A stretch of DNA of 64,000 nt from Pseudomonas kielensis (GTDB lineage: Bacteria > Pseudomonadota > Gammaproteobacteria > Pseudomonadales > Pseudomonadaceae): the NCBI RefSeq assembly GCF_014236655.1, contig NZ_JACMYG010000025.1, positions 24,319 to 88,318 on the forward strand. The letters are read 5' to 3'. Shown here piece by piece: positions 9,043 to 17,435 of the stretch. Under the pieces are notes generated by a model, which saw only the letters and a list, made by a program, of their open reading frames with translations, was not told the DNA's origin and ran no database searches. The position numbers were made by a program, and so were the translations under genes. The stretch's first letter is position 1; every line of letters begins with the position of its first letter.

Positions 9043-9624
9043 TTAGTTTTCCTGCAACAGGGGTTGCAGGGCTTTATCGATGGCCTCCCGAGCGCGAAAG
9101 ATCCGGGAGCGCACGGTACCCACCGGACATTGCATGACGCTCGCAATGTCCTCGTAACTCAGACCATCAAACTCACGTAAAGTTAGCGCAGTACGTAAAT
9201 CTTCTGGCAATTGCTGAATGGTTCGATGGACGGTGCCTTCGATCTCATCCCGCAGCAATGCGCGTTCCGGTGACTCGAGATCCTTGAGGCCGTGATCGCC
9301 GTCGTAGAACTCCGCATCTTCAGAACTGACATCGCTATCCGGCGGCCGGCGGCCGCGTGAAACCAGATAGTTCTTCGCCGTGTTGATGGCAATGCGGTAA
9401 AGCCACGTATAAAACGCGCTGTCCCCGCGAAAATTTCCAAGCGCACGGTAAGCCTTGATAAAGGCCTCTTGTGCAACATCCTGGGCTTCATGGGTGTCGT
9501 GCACAAAACGCACGATCAACCCGAGAATTTTGTGCTGGTATTTCAGCACTAGCAGATCGAAAGCACGCTTGTCGCCGCGCTGAACGCGTTCGACCAGCTG
9601 CTGATCCTCTTCCTGGGTTAGCAT
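9043..9624 (-). CDS. algU: Envelope-stress sigma factor AlgU (RpoE/sigma-22)
   Basis: ECF sigma factor that directs transcription of alginate, envelope-stress and osmotic-stress genes. 193 residues, the usual family length, with sigma region 2 (FDLLVLKYQHKI through YTWLYRIAIN) and region 4 (LPEDLRTALTLREF...GTVRSRIFRARE). The ATG at 9624 has GAGGAG five bases upstream; a GTG two codons earlier is less well placed. First gene of algU-mucA-mucB-mucD. An AlgU-type promoter upstream indicates autoregulation. Confidence 0.97.
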   Translation of the reverse strand: MLTQEEDQQLVERVQRGDKRAFDLLVLKYQHKILGLIVRFVHDTHEAQDVAQEAFIKAYRALGNFRGDSAFYTWLYRIAINTAKNYLVSRGRRPPDSDVSSEDAEFYDGDHGLKDLESPERALLRDEIEGTVHRTIQQLPEDLRTALTLREFDGLSYEDIASVMQCPVGTVRSRIFRAREAIDKALQPLLQEN

Positions 9625-10181
9625 GAACACTCCTCGATAAGCTCGGAGGAGGCTTGCATGGCTAATCGTTCAGGCTTGCAAACATAGACTCGGGCTTTTC
9701 GCAAAAGTTCTCCCCCTCCAAGCAAGTTTCCGGCGCGCGCTGATTTGGCACACACGAAAAACGCAGCACGGCTTGACCGGCTGCGCGAATAATCTTGTTG
9801 TCGAATCCATACGCAATGACCGGAACACAGATCCTGCGTGAAACCGACGTCGTCCCTTGTTTCAGGCAACCTTCTATTGAGTTTGGAGCCTAGGCAAAAG
9901 TTCCAAATCTTTATAGCCGGGCGAAACCAACAATGTGCAACCACGAGGCGAAAAAGCAGGCTCTGTCGCCGAAAAACCAAGCATTTTGCCTCCTCACGAG
10001 GTAAAACACCCGACACAGACATCCGTCTTTTCCGTCACAGTAGTTTCACATTGCCACGAAGGCTCGGCTATTGTGCCGATCCACCCCTCTATATACTAGT
10101 GCGCTGTGTGGCTGTCTCGACTCGCCGATTCAGGTGTCTTGCGCCAACCCCGTCCCGGGTCGCTTTGAGCGGAATCCTGAA
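9625..10181. other. Divergent intergenic region between algU and nadB
   Basis: 557 bases between divergent starts. It holds the AlgU-type algU promoter near the left end. On the nadB side there is a possible sigma-70 promoter: TTGTGC at 10071-10076, then 15 bases, then TATACT at 10092-10097, a spacing slightly shorter than optimal. Open frames here (9618-10022 minus, 9838-10185 plus) show no recognisable product and are not called as genes. Confidence 0.6.
9684..9710 (-). promoter_or_regulatory. AlgU-dependent promoter of the algU operon
   Basis: On the minus strand, GAACTT (-35, 9710-9705) is followed by 16 bases and TCTAT (-10, 9688-9684), matching the AlgU/sigma-E consensus GAACTT-N16/17-TCtga. 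It lies 60 bases before the algU start, as in P. aeruginosa, where algU is autoregulated. Confidence 0.82.
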
Positions 10182-11798
10182 ATGAGCCAACAGTTTCAAC
10201 ACGATGTTCTGGTGATTGGCAGCGGCGCTGCCGGTCTGAGTCTGGCACTGACGTTGCCTGATCATTTGCGCATTGCGGTATTGAGCAAAGGCAACCTCGC
10301 CAACGGTTCCACCTACTGGGCCCAGGGCGGTGTCGCCGCCGTGCTGGACGACACCGACACCGTTGAATCCCATGTCGATGACACCCTCAACGCGGGCGGT
10401 GGCTTGTGTCACGAAGACGCGGTGCGGTTCACCGTGGAGCACAGCCGCGAAGCCATTCAGTGGCTGATCGACCAGGGCGTGCCCTTCACCCGCGACGAAC
10501 AGTCCGGCACCGAAGACGGCGGTTTTGAATTCCACCTGACCCGTGAGGGTGGCCATAGCCATCGGCGTATCATTCACGCGGCCGATGCCACCGGCGCTGC
10601 AATCTTCAACACCTTGCTGGCGCAAGCGCGGCTACGTCCGAACATCGAACTGCTGGAACAACGGGTCGCCGTTGACCTGATCACCGAAAAACGCCTCGGC
10701 CTGGAAGGCGATCGCTGCCTTGGCGCTTATGTGCTCAATCGCGGCACCGGCCAGGTCGACACCTACGGCGCGCGGTTCGTGATCCTTGCCTCCGGTGGCG
10801 CGGCCAAGGTCTACCTCTATACCAGCAACCCCGACGGCGCTTGTGGCGACGGCATCGCCATGGCCTGGCGCTCGGGCTGCCGCGTGGCCAACCTGGAGTT
10901 CAACCAGTTCCACCCGACCTGCCTGTACCACCCGCAAGCCAAGAGTTTCCTCATCACCGAAGCCTTGCGCGGCGAGGGAGCGCACCTCAAGCTGCCCAAC
11001 GGCGAGCGTTTCATGCAGCGCTTCGACCCACGGGCCGAGCTGGCACCACGGGACATCGTGGCCCGGGCCATCGACCACGAAATGAAGCGCCTGGGGATCG
11101 ACTGCGTCTACCTGGACATCAGCCACAAACCCGAAGCCTTCATCAAGAGTCACTTCCCGACGGTCTATGAGCGCTGCCTGGAGTTCTCCATCGACATTAC
11201 CCGCCAGCCGATCCCGGTCGTCCCGGCGGCGCACTACACCTGTGGCGGAGTGATGGTCGACCAGCAGGGGCGCACCGACGTCCCCGGCCTCTATGCCATT
11301 GGCGAAACCAGCTTCACCGGCCTGCACGGTGCCAACCGCATGGCCAGCAACTCGCTGCTCGAATGCTTCGTCTACGCCCGCTCGGCAGCCGCGGACATCC
11401 TTGCGCAACTGCCCCAGGTGTCGATCCCCAACGCCCTGCCCATCTGGGACGCCAGCCAGGTCACCGACTCCGACGAAGACGTGATCATCGCCCACAACTG
11501 GGATGAACTGCGTCGGTTCATGTGGGACTACGTCGGCATCGTGCGCACCAACAAGCGCCTGCAGCGCGCCCAGCACCGCGTGCGCCTGCTGCTGGACGAG
11601 ATCGACGAGTTCTACAGTAACTATAAAGTCAGCCGCGACCTGATCGAGCTGCGCAACCTGGCCCAGGTAGCCGAACTGATGATCCAGTCAGCCATGGAAC
11701 GCAAGGAAAGCCGCGGCCTGCACTACACCCTCGATTATCCGGACCTGTTGCCACAAGCCCTGGACACTATCCTGGTGCCGCCCACCTACGCCGACTGA
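10182..11798 (+). CDS. nadB: L-aspartate oxidase
   Basis: FAD enzyme that oxidises L-aspartate to iminoaspartate, the first step of de novo NAD synthesis. 538 residues. The Rossmann FAD motif VLVIGSGAAGLSLAL is near the start, substrate-binding motifs include HTREGGHSHRRI-like and GLHGANRMASNSLLEC, and a fumarate-reductase-type helical C-terminus follows. ATG at 10182; the upstream frame from 10071 is unrelated. Divergent from algU, as in other Pseudomonas. Its last 32 bases overlap the 3' end of the convergent ygfX gene. Confidence 0.97.
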   Translation: MSQQFQHDVLVIGSGAAGLSLALTLPDHLRIAVLSKGNLANGSTYWAQGGVAAVLDDTDTVESHVDDTLNAGGGLCHEDAVRFTVEHSREAIQWLIDQGVPFTRDEQSGTEDGGFEFHLTREGGHSHRRIIHAADATGAAIFNTLLAQARLRPNIELLEQRVAVDLITEKRLGLEGDRCLGAYVLNRGTGQVDTYGARFVILASGGAAKVYLYTSNPDGACGDGIAMAWRSGCRVANLEFNQFHPTCLYHPQAKSFLITEALRGEGAHLKLPNGERFMQRFDPRAELAPRDIVARAIDHEMKRLGIDCVYLDISHKPEAFIKSHFPTVYERCLEFSIDITRQPIPVVPAAHYTCGGVMVDQQGRTDVPGLYAIGETSFTGLHGANRMASNSLLECFVYARSAAADILAQLPQVSIPNALPIWDASQVTDSDEDVIIAHNWDELRRFMWDYVGIVRTNKRLQRAQHRVRLLLDEIDEFYSNYKVSRDLIELRNLAQVAELMIQSAMERKESRGLHYTLDYPDLLPQALDTILVPPTYAD

Positions 11799-12216
11799 AC
11801 TTGAGCCGTACCCGCAGGCGCCGGTGAACATCCGGCGCCAGGGCATCGCGCGGCACACAGATCGAGCGCAGCCACCACTCGCCACGCAAACGAAAGCGCA
11901 GCACCACAATCGCCGGCAAGGCCAGGCTGTCGGGGCGCAACTGCACTGCCTGCCAGCCACCGGCCCGACTCCACAATTGCCAGCCATCGGCATCGCGACG
12001 CAAGCCACTGAAGGCTGAGGGATGGTTCAGGAGAATCTGCCGCGGCAGCACCCAGGCGCCGTGCGCCAGGCACAGCAAGACACCCGCCAGACGGGGCCAT
12101 AGGGGAATATCGAGTAGAAACAGCGAGCCCAGCGCGAACAGCTGGGCCAGGAGATAGGCCGCCAGCAGTTGCCGTGAGGCCTGCCAGCGGCATTCGAAAC
12201 TACTTGGGCTGGACAC
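11767..12216 (-). CDS. YgfX/CptA-type inner-membrane protein
   Basis: Small membrane protein of 149 residues, paired with sdhE as ygfX is with ygfY in E. coli. Two hydrophobic helices near the N-terminus (about 17-36 and 40-56) are followed by a basic, Trp-rich soluble part. The GTG start at 12216 lies inside the last codons of sdhE, an overlap of 17 bases, so translation is probably coupled. YgfX has been described as a toxin of the SdhE (CptB) pair, but SdhE is mainly a flavinylation factor, so a toxin role here is uncertain. The 3' end overlaps nadB by 32 bases. Confidence 0.8.
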   Translation of the reverse strand: MSSPSSFECRWQASRQLLAAYLLAQLFALGSLFLLDIPLWPRLAGVLLCLAHGAWVLPRQILLNHPSAFSGLRRDADGWQLWSRAGGWQAVQLRPDSLALPAIVVLRFRLRGEWWLRSICVPRDALAPDVHRRLRVRLKFSRRRWAAPG

Positions 12217-12454
12217 GATCCAGAATCATCCGGACCATGCGCTGCAGCTCGGGATCTTCCGATTCGGAACGCTCCATGAACCAGCCAAACATGTCCTGGT
12301 CTTCGCATTCGAGCAACCTGACGTAGCAGTCGCGATCGACCTGGTTCAGGTGCGCATAAACCTCTTTGACAAAGGGCACCAGCAACACGTCAAGTTCAAG
12401 CATGCCGCGGCGGCTGTGCCAGTAGAGGCGATTGAGTTCAACATCTTCGACCAT
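12200..12454 (-). CDS. sdhE: FAD assembly factor SdhE
   Basis: Small cytoplasmic factor that promotes covalent attachment of FAD to succinate dehydrogenase. 84 residues, the usual size, containing the conserved RRGMLELD motif (the Arg-Gly pair needed for flavinylation) and the acidic stretch LLECEDQDMFGWF. ATG at 12454 with GGAGCG-type spacing; the longer upstream frame is GC-rich noise. Overlaps ygfX and lies divergent from ygfZ. Confidence 0.92.
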   Translation of the reverse strand: MVEDVELNRLYWHSRRGMLELDVLLVPFVKEVYAHLNQVDRDCYVRLLECEDQDMFGWFMERSESEDPELQRMVRMILDRVQPK

Positions 12455-12603
12455 GGAGCGCTCCTCAAATAGAGCGCAAGTATACAGCCCCGGCCCCGGT
12501 CGAACAGTCGGCTTTGGTCGGGCACCTCCAGGCTTTTGTAAACTACCCATTTCCAGAGCGCCCCCTTATGATGTCCTCCAGACTTTTTACCCTGCGATGA
12601 CCC

Positions 12604-13545
12604 ATGGCTGATTCCGCTTTTTTCTGCACCTTGTCCCATGAAGGCGTGCTCGCCGTCCGCGGCAGCGATGCCAGCAAGTTTCTTCAGGGCCAATTGACCT
12701 GCAACCTCAACTACCTGAGCGACACCCAGGCGAGCCTCGGCGCGCGCTGCACCCAAAAGGGCCGCATGCAGTCGAGCTTCCGTATCGTGCTGGAGGGTGA
12801 TGGGGTGTTGCTGGCAATGGCCAGCGAGTTGCTGGAGCCGCAACTGGCCGACCTTAAAAAGTACGCCGTGTTCTCCAAGTCCAAACTCACCGATGAAAGC
12901 GCCGCCTGGGTTCGCTTTGGCCTGGTCGAGGCCGATGCCGCACTGACGGCCCTGGGACTCGACCTGCCGCCAGACACCGACTCGGTCGCCCGCCACGACG
13001 GCCTGGTCGCCATCCGGGTCTCCCCTGGCCGCGCTGAGCTCTGGGTCCCGGCCGCACAGGCACAGAACCTGGCGACGCAACTCTCGACCACCCTCGCCCA
13101 AGGCAACCTCAACAATTGGCTGCTCGGCCAGATCCGCGCCGGCATCGGCCAGGTAATGCCCGCCACTCGCGAGCTGTTCATTCCGCAAATGCTCAACCTG
13201 CAGGCGGTAGGCGGCGTGAGCTTCAAGAAAGGCTGCTACACCGGCCAGGAAATCGTCGCGCGCATGCAGTACCTGGGCAAACTCAAGCGCCGCCTGTATC
13301 GCCTGCAACTGGACGCCAGCGAACTACCCGAGCCAGGCACCCCCCTGTTCGCGCCGACCCACGGCAGCTCCATCGGTGAAGTGGTCCTCGCCGCCCATGC
13401 CGAACAAGGCATCGAACTGCTGGCCGTGCTGCAAGCCGAAGCCGCCGAAGGCGCCGACCTGCACTTGGGCGCGCCCGAAGGCCCGGCCCTGCACCTGCTC
13501 GACCTGCCTTACCAACTGGATCGCGATCGCGAGATCCAGCGTTAA
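12604..13545 (+). CDS. ygfZ: Folate-binding iron-sulfur cluster repair/tRNA-modifying protein YgfZ
   Basis: Tetrahydrofolate-binding protein related to GcvT that helps maintain certain [4Fe-4S] enzymes such as MiaB. 313 residues. The diagnostic motif KGCYTGQE lies at residues 209-216, with its essential Cys. The N-terminal part has the expected FLQGQLTCNL segment. The ATG at 12604 directly follows a short upstream region shared with sdhE. Confidence 0.94.
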   Translation: MADSAFFCTLSHEGVLAVRGSDASKFLQGQLTCNLNYLSDTQASLGARCTQKGRMQSSFRIVLEGDGVLLAMASELLEPQLADLKKYAVFSKSKLTDESAAWVRFGLVEADAALTALGLDLPPDTDSVARHDGLVAIRVSPGRAELWVPAAQAQNLATQLSTTLAQGNLNNWLLGQIRAGIGQVMPATRELFIPQMLNLQAVGGVSFKKGCYTGQEIVARMQYLGKLKRRLYRLQLDASELPEPGTPLFAPTHGSSIGEVVLAAHAEQGIELLAVLQAEAAEGADLHLGAPEGPALHLLDLPYQLDRDREIQR

Positions 13546-13581
13546 TCTGCAGCATTTTGTCGCAACACCTAGAGAACAGAA

Positions 13582-14403
13582 ATGAGCAAGCTGGCGGAAA
13601 AGGTCCAACAGGATTTGGTTGAGGCCATCGATAACGATGACCTGGTTCTGCCAACGTTACCGGAAGTGGCCCTGCAGATTCGCCGGGCCGCCGAAGACCC
13701 GGATATCAGCGTCACCACCCTGAGTAAAGTCATCGGCCGCGACACCGCCCTGTCGGCGCGCCTGATCAAAGTGGTCAACAGCCCCCTACTGCGCGGTGCC
13801 CAGGAAGTCACCGACCTGTACACGGCCATTACCCGGCTGGGCATCAACTACAGCAGCAACCTGGCCATCGGCCTGGTCATCGAGCAGATCTTCCATGCCC
13901 GCTCCGATGTGGTCGGCCAGAAAATGCGCGACGTCTGGCGCAAGAGCCAGGAGATTGCCGGCATCAGCTATTCATTGTGCCGCAGCCATACCCAGCTCAA
14001 GCCCGACCAGGCGGCGCTGGGTGGCCTGGTGCACCAGATCGGCGTGCTGCCGATCCTGACCTACGCCCAAGACCACTACGACCTGCTCTCGGACCCGGTC
14101 AGCCTCAACCATGTGATCGAGCGCATCCACCCACTGCTCGGCGACAAGCTGCTGCAGGTCTGGGAGTTTCCGGAAATGCTGGTCCACCTGCCGGGCCAGT
14201 ACCTGGACCTCAAGCGCCAGCCCGCGGCTGTCGACTACGTCGACCTGGTGCAAGTGGCAACCGTGCATGCCCACCAGGGCACCCACCACCCACTGGCCCA
14301 GATCGATATCAGCAGCCTGCCCGCCTTCAAGCGGCTGGGGATCAACCCGAACAAGCCCATCCCCTGCGCCGAACTGGAAGACTCGCGCACAATGTTTTAT
14401 TGA
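13582..14403 (+). CDS. HDOD-domain protein
   Basis: Cytoplasmic protein of 273 residues dominated by an HDOD domain (about 20-215), a catalytically degenerate relative of HD phosphohydrolases used in signalling and stress responses. Motifs seen are LPTLPEVALQIRRAAEDP, VVNSPLL and QIGVLPIL. No GGDEF, EAL or receiver domain is attached. It starts 37 bases after ygfZ and may be co-transcribed with it. A weak GC hairpin follows the stop but lacks a clear T-run. Its specific role is unknown. Confidence 0.85.
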   Translation: MSKLAEKVQQDLVEAIDNDDLVLPTLPEVALQIRRAAEDPDISVTTLSKVIGRDTALSARLIKVVNSPLLRGAQEVTDLYTAITRLGINYSSNLAIGLVIEQIFHARSDVVGQKMRDVWRKSQEIAGISYSLCRSHTQLKPDQAALGGLVHQIGVLPILTYAQDHYDLLSDPVSLNHVIERIHPLLGDKLLQVWEFPEMLVHLPGQYLDLKRQPAAVDYVDLVQVATVHAHQGTHHPLAQIDISSLPAFKRLGINPNKPIPCAELEDSRTMFY

Positions 14404-14597
14404 GCCGCACACCCGCCCCGGCGGGCTTTGCGCGGAGCTTGCGGGACAGCTGACTGTTGTTGGCAAAAATTTACCGATACCCGGCAAAAAAAATCTATGC
14501 CGGCCAAAGCCCCATAAACTCTCGCTCTGTCCGAAAAAGCAGACCTCATGGCTGCTTACTGGGCTACTTCGTCGCACCACAAGCCGTAAAAAACACC

Positions 14598-14603
14598 TAT
14601 AAT
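14598..14603 (+). promoter_or_regulatory. Probable sigma-70 -10 element of nrdB
   Basis: TATAAT exact consensus. The -35 region at the usual distance is weak (no good TTGACA match). It is the best promoter candidate in the nrdB upstream region. Confidence 0.5.
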
Positions 14604-14652
14604 GCGCCGGTAAATCGGGCCTGCAACACCTCCTTACACGAGGGTGAAAGCC

Positions 14653-14769
14653 ATGCTGAAGCCATCGCCGGATGCTGACCATGTCGACTCCGCCCTTCAG
14701 CGACTTCAGGACACCCGTAGACATTTCTGTTTTTTGCCTGCGTACCGCTGCAACAAACGATTCCTTTAG
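14653..14769 (+). CDS. Possible small leader ORF upstream of nrdB
   Basis: A 38-codon frame starting MLKPSPDADHVDSALQRLQ, with GAGGGTGAAAG as a possible ribosome site just before the ATG. It lies between the putative nrdB promoter and nrdB. The predicted peptide is charged, without a signal or membrane segment. I do not recognise it. It could be a regulatory upstream ORF or chance. Confidence 0.25.
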   Translation: MLKPSPDADHVDSALQRLQDTRRHFCFLPAYRCNKRFL

Positions 14770-14856
14770 ATCCACCGCGGCCACCAGGCCGTGTGAATAA
14801 CCGACCTTCAGAGTTTTCACACGGGCAACTGGCCCTCACGCAGGAGACGACACGTC

Positions 14857-16104
14857 ATGCTGAGCTGGGACGAATTCGATAAAGAAGACGGCGAAGTTGT
14901 CGCCAAAGGCGCCAATGCTGGCCACGCAACAGAAGCCAACATGGACCGCCTCGACAGCGCCGGTGGTGCTGCTGCGCTGGAAGCGCGCGCCGTAACCGCC
15001 AGCGACTCGGCCGCGATCATTCGCGCCAAGGCCGCCCTCGACACACTCGACGTCGCCGAAGGCCTGGCCGAACTCGAAGGCGCCTCTGCCCGCGTTGCGG
15101 TCGACGAGAAGCGCATGATCAACTGCCGCGCCGACCTCAACCAACTCGTCCCGTTCAAATACGACTGGGCCTGGCAGAAGTACCTGGACGGTTGCGCGAA
15201 CCACTGGATGCCGCAAGAAGTCAACATGACCGCCGACATCGCCCTCTGGAAAAACCCGGAAGGTCTGACCGACGACGAGCGCCGCATCGTGATGCGCAAC
15301 CTGGGCTTCTTCTCCACCGCCGACTCCCTGGTTGCCAACAACCTGGTACTGGCCGTGTACCGCCTGATCACCAACCCGGAATGCCGCCAGTACATCCTGC
15401 GCCAGGCGTTCGAAGAGGCGATCCATACCCACGCCTACCAGTACTGCATCGAATCGCTGGCCATGGATGAAGGCGAGATCTTCAACATGTACCACGAGAT
15501 CCCGTCGGTCGCGAAGAAAGCCACCTGGGGCCTGAAGTACACCCGTTCGATCTCCGATCCAAAGTTCGAAACCGGCACCGTCGAAACCGACAAAGAGCTG
15601 CTGCGCAACCTGATCGCCTACTACTGCGTTCTGGAAGGCATCTTCTTCTACTGCGGCTTCACCCAGATCCTCTCCATGGGCCGACGCAACAAAATGACCG
15701 GCGTCGCCGAGCAGTTCCAGTACATCCTGCGCGACGAATCCATGCACCTGAACTTCGGCATCGACGTGATCAACCAGATCAAGATCGAAAACCCACACCT
15801 GTGGGATGCCGAAATGAAGGAAGAAGCCAGCCAGATGATCCTGCAGGGCACCCAACTGGAAATCGAATACGCACGCGACACCATGCCGCGCGGCGTACTG
15901 GGCATGAACGCCGCGATGATGGAGGACTACCTCAAGTTCATCGCCAACCGTCGTCTGTCGCAGATCGGCTTGAAGGAAGAGTACCCAGGTACCACTAACC
16001 CATTCCCATGGATGAGCGAGATCATGGACTTGAAGAAAGAGAAGAACTTCTTCGAGACTCGGGTAATTGAGTATCAGACCGGCGGGGCGTTGAGCTGGGA
16101 TTGA
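14857..16104 (+). CDS. nrdB: Class Ia ribonucleoside-diphosphate reductase, beta subunit
   Basis: Small subunit carrying the di-iron centre and tyrosyl radical that activates NrdA. 415 residues, the Pseudomonas length. Ferritin-like helices contain the carboxylate/His ligand motifs EEAIHTHAYQY, VLEGIFFY and RDESMHLNFG. ATG at 14857 preceded by GGAGACGACACGTC. It ends with a strong terminator, so it is monocistronic. It is separated from nrdA by the algU-nadB block. Confidence 0.97.
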   Translation: MLSWDEFDKEDGEVVAKGANAGHATEANMDRLDSAGGAAALEARAVTASDSAAIIRAKAALDTLDVAEGLAELEGASARVAVDEKRMINCRADLNQLVPFKYDWAWQKYLDGCANHWMPQEVNMTADIALWKNPEGLTDDERRIVMRNLGFFSTADSLVANNLVLAVYRLITNPECRQYILRQAFEEAIHTHAYQYCIESLAMDEGEIFNMYHEIPSVAKKATWGLKYTRSISDPKFETGTVETDKELLRNLIAYYCVLEGIFFYCGFTQILSMGRRNKMTGVAEQFQYILRDESMHLNFGIDVINQIKIENPHLWDAEMKEEASQMILQGTQLEIEYARDTMPRGVLGMNAAMMEDYLKFIANRRLSQIGLKEEYPGTTNPFPWMSEIMDLKKEKNFFETRVIEYQTGGALSWD

Positions 16105-16143
16105 TTCCTGACGCTCATCACTGCTGAGTCGATGATCTGAAAG

Positions 16144-16177
16144 AGCCCTGGATGCGTAATGCCTCCAGGGCTTTTTT
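16144..16177 (+). terminator. Rho-independent terminator after nrdB
   Basis: Perfect 9-bp stem AGCCCTGGA / TCCAGGGCT followed by six T, 40 bases past the nrdB stop. Confidence 0.9.
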
Positions 16178-16210
16178 GTGCGCCCATTCCTGATTGCTTC
16201 ACGGATAATC

Positions 16211-16234
16211 GCAATCGCGGGCAAGCCACGCTCC
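16211..16234 (-). repeat. REP-like element
   Basis: Read on the minus strand, GGAGCGTGGCTTGCCCGCGA resembles the repetitive extragenic palindromic sequences of P. fluorescens-type genomes (GGAGC...GGCTTGCCCGCGAT). A single copy lies between nrdB and the next gene. A genome-wide count would confirm it. Confidence 0.55.
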
Positions 16235-16311
16235 GACATCGCTGCACCAGGGTTGAAAACCATCAGGGCATCCCGCTATTAATACCCCTCCCCTCCAGGA
16301 CCCGAGCCGCC

Positions 16312-17271
16312 ATGAAATTCGACCTCGCCTACTGCCTCAGCCTCGACACCAAGCTGTCGATCTATGACGTGCGGGATCTGAATTTTGACGAGACGATGGC
16401 GTTCGACTCTGCGAAAGAACACTTCCAGTGCCCCAACGATGCCTGTCGTTCGGCCTTTGGCACCGCCAATGTGTTGGGGACGATCAATGCCAAGAGCGTG
16501 AATTACATCCGCACGCCGCACTTCAAGAATGTGCCCAGCACCCGGCATATGGAGGGTTGTCCGTATGTCAGCCTCAAGACGTCAAGTGCCGAGGGAGTGG
16601 AATCGGATGACGGGGTTGAGGAGCATTTTCCGTCAGAACTGCTACTGACCCGGCGTCAGTATGTGCGCAATCCCGACAGCGCCGAGGTGCCTGCCGACAG
16701 GGGGCAGGATCAGCTGCCAGTGGCTCCGGCCATCCGCCAGGTCGAGCACCCGCCAGCAGAGTCCGCGCCAGACAAGACCAGCGTATTTGCCCATCCGGTG
16801 GAGTGTTTCGTATCCAATTTCGAGAACAAGGACCTGCTCAAGCGCATGCCCCTGAAGATTGGCGAGCACACGGCGTCCTACGCCTTGTTCTTCAAGAAGA
16901 TCGAATACCTGCAGGACAACAAGGGCCTGATTTACTGGGGCAGGATCAAGGAGATCAAGGACTACACCCAGAGCTTTCGCATCGACTTCGAGAAAAAGGC
17001 CTGGCTCGAGAAAAAGCCCTACACGGTGACCCTGTACCTGGGCAAGAAGCTGATCGACAGCTACCGCAAGCGCAAGGCGTTCCTCGAGGAGATCAAGCAC
17101 GCCATCGAGAGCGAGCAGGAACTGTATTGCTTTTTCTACGGCGTGACGCCGGAGTTGAAGCAGGTGCCGAGCAAGAAAAACCCCGACCAGACATTCGGGG
17201 TATTCAGTGCCAACATCGAGAATCTGGATCACTTCATCATTCGGCAAGCGCCGCAGTTGCACGCCAAGTGA
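16312..17271 (+). CDS. Hypothetical protein with an N-terminal Cys/His cluster
   Basis: 319 residues, not recognised. The N-terminal third has C40-x4-C45 followed by H70, H79 and C83 (motifs CPNDAC and RHMEGC), a spacing that could bind zinc and recalls the Cys/His region of CoiA-like proteins. The middle (about 95-165) is low-complexity and acidic/Pro-rich. The C-terminal half is basic, with alternating hydrophobic strands (IYWGRIKEI, PYTVTLYLG, ELYCFFYGV). No signal or membrane segment. Start chosen at ATG 16312 rather than the longer frame from 16159. Monocistronic as far as seen; a nucleic-acid role is only a guess. Confidence 0.6.
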   Translation: MKFDLAYCLSLDTKLSIYDVRDLNFDETMAFDSAKEHFQCPNDACRSAFGTANVLGTINAKSVNYIRTPHFKNVPSTRHMEGCPYVSLKTSSAEGVESDDGVEEHFPSELLLTRRQYVRNPDSAEVPADRGQDQLPVAPAIRQVEHPPAESAPDKTSVFAHPVECFVSNFENKDLLKRMPLKIGEHTASYALFFKKIEYLQDNKGLIYWGRIKEIKDYTQSFRIDFEKKAWLEKKPYTVTLYLGKKLIDSYRKRKAFLEEIKHAIESEQELYCFFYGVTPELKQVPSKKNPDQTFGVFSANIENLDHFIIRQAPQLHAK

Positions 17272-17380
17272 TCGCGCCGTGACGCGCAATGCATCGAGTA
17301 CGGGGACAGGCGTCCAACGCCTGCCTTGACCGCGCGATATCGCATCAATCAAAAAATGAGTTTGATCCGGGCGCAAAACA

Positions 17381-17398
17381 ACTGTACAAAAACACAGT
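17381..17398. promoter_or_regulatory. LexA-type SOS box
   Basis: ACTGTACAAAAACACAGT: CTG-N10-CAG with palindromic ACTGT/ACAGT arms, the gammaproteobacterial LexA consensus. It lies 37 bases upstream of the HTH gene start at 17436, an ideal operator position. Confidence 0.72.
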
Positions 17399-17435
17399 AC
17401 TTATTGCTTTGCCACTCTCGAGCCCGGAGAAACCC

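Larger units (their letters stand above)
14404..14856 (+). other. Promoter and long leader region of nrdB
   Basis: 453 bases before nrdB. It contains a perfect TATAAT at 14598-14603 and, downstream, a leader of roughly 245 bases with a short open frame (14653-14769). A 7-base inverted repeat GTGTGAA / TTCACAC (14791-14797 and 14816-14822) lies just before the ribosome site (GGAGA near 14842). I see no convincing NrdR box pair here, unlike upstream of nrdA. Confidence 0.6.

Noticed and set aside
9618..10022. 134-codon frame between algU and nadB
   Set aside because: Overlaps the AlgU promoter and the algU start, and shows no family resemblance.
12200..12454. Reading sdhE/ygfX as a CptB/CptA toxin-antitoxin pair
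   Set aside because: SdhE is a conserved flavinylation factor in this genus, and a toxin role for the partner is not supported by the sequence.
14411..14428. GC-rich hairpin after the HDOD gene
   Set aside because: Short stem with no T-run; not a convincing terminator.
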